A stretch of 10,218 nucleotides of DNA from Dehalococcoidia bacterium (GTDB lineage: Bacteria > Chloroflexota > Dehalococcoidia > Bin125), in NCBI GenBank assembly GCA_007571275.1, contig RKRS01000072.1, positions 1 to 10,218 on the forward strand. The letters are read 5' to 3'. The first letter of the stretch is position 1. Every line of letters starts with the position of its first letter. The notes beneath the pieces are model-generated. The model worked only from the letters and a program-made list of their open reading frames with translations, was not told the origin of the DNA and searched no databases. Positions 6,955 to 10,218 of the stretch are shown here, piece after piece. The position numbers were made by a program, and so were the translations under genes.

Positions 6955-8181
6955 ATGTCCCTGCAGGAAGCCGCCTCGTCGGGTTCATTCGACCCCAGAG
7001 CGGCGCAACCATCTGACCAACGGCAAGCTGAGTCACCGTTCTCGCCTGCCCTGGATGAGGCCGTCGATCCGGTGATGGCCGAGCCAGCCTCGCCGTTTGG
7101 CAATCCATACGACTTATCCACAACGCCGGAAGAAGCGTTCGCTGAAGGTGGCGAGCCTGACAAGCGGACCACCCGACGGCGCGCCTGGACGGTTGTCGGC
7201 TTGGCGATCATCATTCCCGCCGCCATCGCTGCGGTGATCGGTTGGCAACTCTTCAGCAGCGACGCCGATCCAGCGGCGTCGGTGACGAGAGTGACGACTA
7301 CGGTTGGGTCAGGGGCGGCAGTCACGCAAGAGGCCGTCGCTGACGCCGAGCGACCGGTGGTCACGACCATCGCCGCCAGCACTGATACTGGCGGCAGCGC
7401 GTCTGCGACCACCGTTGCATCCGCCGTTCCGGCCACGGTTGATACGGATGAGTCGGCTGCAACGACGTCAGCAACCGCTACGGTCGGGACCGAAGCGCAG
7501 ACCGATCTCTCATCGCTCGAGCCTGCCGAGCGGCTGGCCGCCTGGCCTGAGATCGTCACCATCCAGGTACTGCCCGGTGAGACGTTGTGGTTGATCGCTC
7601 AGAACTTCGGCACCACGATCTCCGCCATCGTCACGCTCAACGGCCTGGCCGATCCCGAGCTGCTCAGCGTCGGCCAGGATCTCTTGATCCCGGTTGACTT
7701 TGCCGAGGAGATCGTCGAAACCCCGGCGGTAGTCGCCTCCGAGACAGCCGTTGCGGAGACTGATTCGGTCGCGGTCGGAACCTCGGATGGCGCCGAGGCG
7801 TCCATCGGTGTGCCAACGTTGACCGACGACCTGATCAATTGGCAGACAGTCGCTTCCATTGCCATCGAGGAGGGCGACAGCCTGGAATCGATCGCGCTTG
7901 CCAACGACACAACGATCGAGGCAATCATGGCGCTCAACGGCCTCGCCAATGCGCATCTGATCTTCACCGGCGACGTCATCCGCGTTCCGGTCGGCTATCC
8001 GAACAACCCCAGTGTTGGCAGTTTGGCGGAACCGCAGGTGCAGCAGGTGCAACTGGAAGAGCCATCCGGCACCGAGACCATCGTGTCTGAGCCCGCTGAG
8101 GGCGAGGACATGCTGGAAGAGGAGTTCCCAACGGGCTCCCCGCCAGCCGACGATGATGACGACTACATGCTCGAGGAGTAA
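6955..8181 (+). CDS. Bitopic membrane protein with two extracytoplasmic LysM domains
   Basis: This 408-residue protein probably ties the membrane to the cell wall. An N-terminal, Pro/Ala/Glu-rich cytoplasmic segment (1-70) ends in a basic cluster (KRTTRRR, 70-76). One membrane helix follows at about 78-100, giving an outside C-terminus. A Thr/Ala/Val/Ser-rich linker (about 101-190) leads to LysM 1 (about 201-246, PGETLWLIAQNFGTTISAIV) and LysM 2 (about 299-345, EGDSLESIALANDTTIEAIM). A second acidic spacer separates the two, and the tail is very acidic with MLEE twice (386-389 and at the C-terminus). No catalytic domain is seen, so it is a binding or scaffold protein rather than a hydrolase. 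The start is ATG at 6955 with GGGAG 6 bases upstream. It lies 54 bases after the crotonase gene and may share its transcript. A strong hairpin follows the stop. Confidence 0.85.
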   Translation: MSLQEAASSGSFDPRAAQPSDQRQAESPFSPALDEAVDPVMAEPASPFGNPYDLSTTPEEAFAEGGEPDKRTTRRRAWTVVGLAIIIPAAIAAVIGWQLFSSDADPAASVTRVTTTVGSGAAVTQEAVADAERPVVTTIAASTDTGGSASATTVASAVPATVDTDESAATTSATATVGTEAQTDLSSLEPAERLAAWPEIVTIQVLPGETLWLIAQNFGTTISAIVTLNGLADPELLSVGQDLLIPVDFAEEIVETPAVVASETAVAETDSVAVGTSDGAEASIGVPTLTDDLINWQTVASIAIEEGDSLESIALANDTTIEAIMALNGLANAHLIFTGDVIRVPVGYPNNPSVGSLAEPQVQQVQLEEPSGTETIVSEPAEGEDMLEEEFPTGSPPADDDDDYMLEE

Positions 8182-8196
8182 CCTCCTGGAGCGCCG

Positions 8197-8260
8197 CACA
8201 CGCCAAACGCGCCCCTCACTTCCATACGCTGTCGCGGGAAGTGAGGGGCGCGTTCGTGTG
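8197..8260. terminator. Strong two-way hairpin terminator
   Basis: Perfect 18-base arms (8206-8223 and 8237-8254, AACGCGCCCCTCACTTCC and its complement) enclose a 13-base loop. A further 6-base pairing CACACG/CGTGTG (8197-8202 with 8255-8260) extends the stem past a 3-base bulge. It sits between the convergent LysM gene and SnoaL-like gene, so it can serve both. No run of T follows on either strand, which is common in GC-rich bacteria. Confidence 0.8.
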
Positions 8261-8275
8261 TCTCACGCCAGAGAA

Positions 8276-8668
8276 CTAATCCTTCGGGTCGGGTGTCACC
8301 GTGCGCTCGGTGAAGCGCCACTGACCGTCGATCTTCCTCAGGGTGTCGTCGTAACGACCGGTGACGATGCTGCTCCCGCCATCTTTGGTCTGCACCAGGT
8401 TCAGATAGCAGGAATGGGTCGCCTCGTCACCGTCGCCGTCGACCACGTGATTGTTGGTCCAGTGGCGGGCGCCGGCCATGTTGACGCCGAAGCCTGCGGC
8501 AAACTGCGCGAGTCCCTCGTGACCGCTGACTGGCTGCGGACCGCCGTTGAACACGCCGTCCTCGGCAAAGGTCCCTGCCCAAGCCTCGGGGTCGCCGTAG
8601 TCGATCGCGTGGTTGTAGCGCGCGGCCAGTTGCAGGATTTCCAGAGTGTCTGCTGCGTCAAGTGCCAT
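8276..8668 (-). CDS. SnoaL-like / NTF2-like domain protein
   Basis: This small soluble protein of 130 residues has the cone-shaped NTF2-like fold, closest to the SnoaL-like group. Characteristic parts are LQLAARYNHAIDYGDPEAWA (helix 1-2), FAEDGVFNGGPQPVSGHEGL, ARHWTNNHVVDGDGDEA and the final strands GRYDDTLRKIDGQWRFTERTV. Members include polyketide cyclases, dehydratases, isomerases and many of unknown role, so the reaction cannot be assigned. Tyr18, Asp23, His69 and His74 sit where catalytic residues occur in some relatives. The start is ATG at 8668 with a good GGAAGGA ribosome site at 8675-8681. It lies 17 bases after a small unknown gene on the same strand and probably shares its transcript. 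Transcription should end at the hairpin 8197-8260. Confidence 0.88.
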   Translation of the reverse strand: MALDAADTLEILQLAARYNHAIDYGDPEAWAGTFAEDGVFNGGPQPVSGHEGLAQFAAGFGVNMAGARHWTNNHVVDGDGDEATHSCYLNLVQTKDGGSSIVTGRYDDTLRKIDGQWRFTERTVTPDPKD

Positions 8669-8685
8669 TTCGGTTCCTTCCAGTG

Positions 8686-8949
8686 TTAGTCGTCGATCGG
8701 TTCCTCGCGCAGGATAGCGAGGTCTTGTGCAATCTGAGCCGCTGATCGGTGTACGCCGTGCTCAAAGAGCAACAGTGTGACGAGGTTCAACGTCAGCGGC
8801 TCATCCAGCGAGTAGTGTTCCTCAATCCAGGCAGCCTGCGATGGAGGATCGGCACCGGCGGGAAACTCGGATCTGAGCGTATCGACCATGCCGAGCAGGC
8901 TCGGCAGACGTTTTGCCTCGGTTGCGGACAATCGCACGCGTGGCGGCAT
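8686..8949 (-). CDS. Small protein of unknown function (87 residues)
   Basis: I do not recognise this protein. It is soluble by composition. The N-terminus is basic (PPRVRLSATEAKRLP). The middle has Pro/Ala-rich GADPPSQAAWIEEHYSLDEPL. A leucine-rich helix (LTLNLVTLLLFEHGVH) is followed by a second helix (SAAQIAQDLAILREE). The length and two-helix end could suit a small regulatory or partner protein, but no DNA-binding motif is clear. Its stop lies 17 bases before the SnoaL-like start, so the pair looks like an operon. The start ATG at 8949 lacks a Shine-Dalgarno and has TACCTT 6 bases upstream. It diverges from the CoA-transferase gene with a 62-base gap. Codon use resembles its neighbours, which supports a real gene. 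Confidence 0.6.
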   Translation of the reverse strand: MPPRVRLSATEAKRLPSLLGMVDTLRSEFPAGADPPSQAAWIEEHYSLDEPLTLNLVTLLLFEHGVHRSAAQIAQDLAILREEPIDD

Positions 8950-8955
8950 GAGGCA

Positions 8956-8961
8956 AAGGTA
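8956..8961 (-). promoter_or_regulatory. Possible -10 box (TACCTT) for the small gene/SnoaL operon
   Basis: TACCTT on the minus strand is followed by 6 bases and the ATG at 8949. As with the starts at 1327 and 5983, no Shine-Dalgarno is present, which suggests a leaderless message. No clear -35 is seen. Confidence 0.25.
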
Positions 8962-9011
8962 TCCTGCCCGCGTATCACGGTGTATCTCGACAGCGGCGAC
9001 GGGAATCGACC

Positions 9012-10218
9012 ATGCAGGGACCTTTGGACGGCTATCGAATCCTCGACTTCACCCGCTACCAGCAAGGTCCCTACGCAACCGTCCTGCTATCCGATCTTGG
9101 CGCGGAGATCTGGAAGGTCGAACCGCCCGGCGGAGATCCGGGACGCGGCTCCGACCTGTCCGGCGACGGATTCTCCCGCTATTTCGAAGCGCACGATCGG
9201 GGCAAACGCTCGATCGTGCTCAACCTCCGCGAGCCCGCCGCTGTTGAGGCTGCTCTACGCATGGCCGAACATTGCGACGGCGTAATCGAAAACTATCGTC
9301 CCGGCGTCATGGATCGGCTTGGACTGAGCTATGAGCAGCTTTGCGCTCGGAACCCAAAGATCGTCGTCGTCTCCGCTTCTGCATTCGGCGCCGAGGGTCC
9401 CCAGGCCGGAGAGCCCGGCTATGACGTGATCGGCCAGGCGACGGGCGGCGTGATGACGCTGCAGGCGCTCGGCGCCGAGGCCGAGCCGCGAACGCTGCCC
9501 GGCGGTTTCGCCGACCAGGTGGGCGCGATGCAGGCCTGTATCGCCATGCTTGCCGGTCTGATCGCCGCCCAGGACTCCGGGCACGGACAACAGGTCGATG
9601 TCTCATTGCTCGGTTCACAGATCGCCTTGCAATCGGTCTACATCACGGGCTTCCTCAAGAACGGTGAGCAACCTCACATGCGGCGACGGCGAATGCCGAC
9701 GTTTACCTTCTACCAGGCCGCTGATGGCAGTTGGCTCGTCATCGGCGTGGTTGATGCCCGAAATTGGCGTTCGCTCTGTCAGCTGATGGGGCATCCCGAG
9801 TGGGAGTCCGATGAGCGGTTTGCCAACGCGCCGGCCAGGATGAAGCATGCCGACGCGCTTGAGACGCTGCTCGACGGCCGCCGCGCCCATACCCCCACGC
9901 ACATGCGCGCCCGCCCCCGCGACGATTTGCGCGATCATGCCAGACGCGCCGGTGACCAGCGTCAAGGGACCGGCTACCCGCATGGCATGTGGGTATGCAT
10001 GCGCTTGCGAAACGCGTGCACGGCCGTCGCGATGCCGTCCTCCTCACGAATGCGGGCACCGAGCGTGGCGGCGCGGTCGTGCAGCGCCGGATCGGAGGTG
10101 GCGGTGCGCAACGCGGTGGCGAGCCGGTCAGCGGTCAGTCGGCGGCGCGGGACCGGCGGCGGTGGCGTCCAAACCATTGACGCAACGAAAAGTGAATTTG
10201 CGCGCTGCGGCGGCGAGC
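9012..10218 (+). CDS. CaiB/BaiF family III CoA-transferase, C-terminus replaced after about residue 288
   Basis: Family III CoA-transferases move CoA between carboxylic acids through an aspartyl-CoA thioester. Residues 1-288 match well: LDGYRILDFTRYQQGPYATVL at the start, DLGAEIWKVEPPGGDPGR (28-45), GKRSIVLNL, VIENYRPGVMDRLGLSYEQL (91-110), SASAFGAEGP, GYDVIGQATGG and GGFADQVGAMQA (164-175). Asp168 of the last block is the likely catalytic residue. The start is ATG at 9012 with GGGAAT 5 bases upstream, as for the crotonase gene. Homology ends near 9875 at RMKHADALETLLD. The frame stays open to the window edge, but those residues (Arg/Ser/Ala/Gly-rich) are the antisense of a glycosyltransferase-like gene and do not resemble the family, which normally runs to about 380-400 residues. 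The enzyme as encoded should be non-functional unless the join is an assembly error. Confidence 0.8.
   Translation, partial: MQGPLDGYRILDFTRYQQGPYATVLLSDLGAEIWKVEPPGGDPGRGSDLSGDGFSRYFEAHDRGKRSIVLNLREPAAVEAALRMAEHCDGVIENYRPGVMDRLGLSYEQLCARNPKIVVVSASAFGAEGPQAGEPGYDVIGQATGGVMTLQALGAEAEPRTLPGGFADQVGAMQACIAMLAGLIAAQDSGHGQQVDVSLLGSQIALQSVYITGFLKNGEQPHMRRRRMPTFTFYQAADGSWLVIGVVDARNWRSLCQLMGHPEWESDERFANAPARMKHADALETLLDGRRAHTPTHMRARPRDDLRDHARRAGDQRQGTGYPHGMWVCMRLRNACTAVAMPSSSRMRAPSVAARSCSAGSEVAVRNAVASRSAVSRRRGTGGGGVQTIDATKSEFARCGGE
9876..9930. other. Rearrangement or chimeric-assembly breakpoint
   Basis: Left of about 9876 the plus strand encodes a CoA-transferase. Right of about 9930 the minus strand encodes the start of a Rossmann protein and then a glycosyltransferase end. 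Both the CoA-transferase C-terminus and the Rossmann gene's remainder are missing at the same place. The interval between is very GC-rich and matches neither family well. No insertion-sequence end, target duplication or tRNA is visible. Confidence 0.65.
9880..9983 (-). CDS. N-terminal fragment of a Rossmann-fold (SDR/NAD-epimerase-like) gene
   Basis: From ATG at 9983 the minus strand reads MRVAGPLTLVTGASGMIAQ, a first beta strand followed by TGASGMI, the usual dinucleotide-binding start of NAD-dependent epimerases and SDRs. The start overlaps the last codons of the glycosyltransferase by 10 bases, a normal operon layout. After about 15-20 residues the resemblance fades, and beyond about 9876 the frame is only antisense to the CoA-transferase. 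The right-hand limit of the real fragment is uncertain (about 9880-9930). A chance match is possible because the fragment is so short. Confidence 0.4.
9974..10218 (-). CDS. C-terminal fragment of a GT1-family glycosyltransferase (runs off the right edge)
   Basis: The minus strand reads PPPPVPRRRLTADRLATALR followed by a TSDPALHDRAATLGARIREE block and EDGIATAVHAFRKRM before a TAG at 9974. This is the standard end of MGT/sterol-glucosyltransferase-like GT1 enzymes, in which 'P(I/V)P...LTA(D/E)RLA.A' and 'RA..LG.RIR.EDG...AV' follow the UDP-sugar site. The sugar-binding region itself lies outside the window. The first 14 or so residues (10178-10218) do not fit the expected 'GDQPFW...LGVG' block, so a small frameshift or deletion may lie there. 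Base composition is richer in G+C at third positions than in the other genes. The next gene overlaps its end. Confidence 0.6.
   Translation of the reverse strand, partial: SPPQRANSLFVASMVWTPPPPVPRRRLTADRLATALRTATSDPALHDRAATLGARIREEDGIATAVHAFRKRMHTHMPCG

Noticed and set aside
7510..8199. 229-residue minus-strand frame opposite the LysM membrane protein
   Set aside because: The plus strand encodes two recognisable LysM domains and a membrane helix with a proper Shine-Dalgarno; the antisense product resembles nothing.
8012..8689. 225-residue plus-strand frame across the LysM end, hairpin and SnoaL-like gene
   Set aside because: It runs in another frame of a real gene, through the terminator and antisense to the SnoaL-like gene. 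That gene has its own good ribosome site and family match on the minus strand.
9615..9875. Continuation of the Rossmann-like frame on the minus strand to 9615
   Set aside because: This part is antisense to well-conserved CoA-transferase sequence; the resemblance to a dinucleotide-binding protein is confined to the first residues.

Overview
The window is GC-rich bacterial DNA of chromosomal character. It is densely coded, has many GTG/ATG starts, and shows no phage, transposon, CRISPR or RNA gene that I can recognise. Gene content fits a Gram-positive-like (monoderm) lineage: a drug-export-type ABC pair, a two-domain glutamine-dependent NAD+ synthetase, LysM-rich wall proteins and acyl-CoA enzymes. 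Chloroflexota is my best guess and Actinomycetota an alternative; no marker gene here settles it. Both ends cut through genes, so the window may be a whole short contig or its end.

Layout. (1) 1-1327, minus strand: an ABC-2 exporter operon, with the ATPase followed by its permease in a 4-base GTGA overlap; the permease runs off the left edge. (2) 1328-1394: a short divergent promoter region with a perfect CCCAGA-N5-TCTGGG palindrome. (3) 1395-4110, plus strand: nadE, then a 324-residue protein 16 bases downstream that looks like a nucleotidyltransferase fold with its catalytic acidic residues replaced. (4) 4130-5983, minus strand: a secreted protein with about seven LysM units and a C-terminal M23 metallopeptidase with intact zinc ligands. 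(5) 6112-8181, plus strand: a crotonase-family enzyme, probably an enoyl-CoA isomerase type, then a bitopic membrane protein with two extracytoplasmic LysM domains and an acidic tail. (6) 8197-8260: a very strong hairpin, presumably a two-way terminator. (7) 8276-8949, minus strand: a small unknown protein followed by a SnoaL/NTF2-like protein. (8) 9012 to the end, plus strand: a CaiB/BaiF family III CoA-transferase whose homology stops near residue 288.

The right-hand 250-340 bases are anomalous. The CoA-transferase frame stays open to the edge, but the sequence after about 9876 no longer encodes that family. The minus strand of the same stretch reads instead as the C-terminus of a GT1 glycosyltransferase overlapping the start of a Rossmann (SDR/epimerase) gene. 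This is a breakpoint: either a real inversion or insertion that truncated two genes, or a chimeric assembly at a contig end.

The genes do not form one pathway. Local themes are export (ABC pair), NAD+ synthesis with an unknown partner, cell-wall binding and cutting (two LysM proteins), and acyl-CoA chemistry (crotonase, CoA-transferase). The observations I rate highest are the catalytically degenerate nucleotidyltransferase-like protein coupled to nadE and the chimeric right end. Next are the TAnnnT boxes placed 5-7 bases before three minus-strand starts that lack a clear Shine-Dalgarno, which suggests leaderless transcripts.
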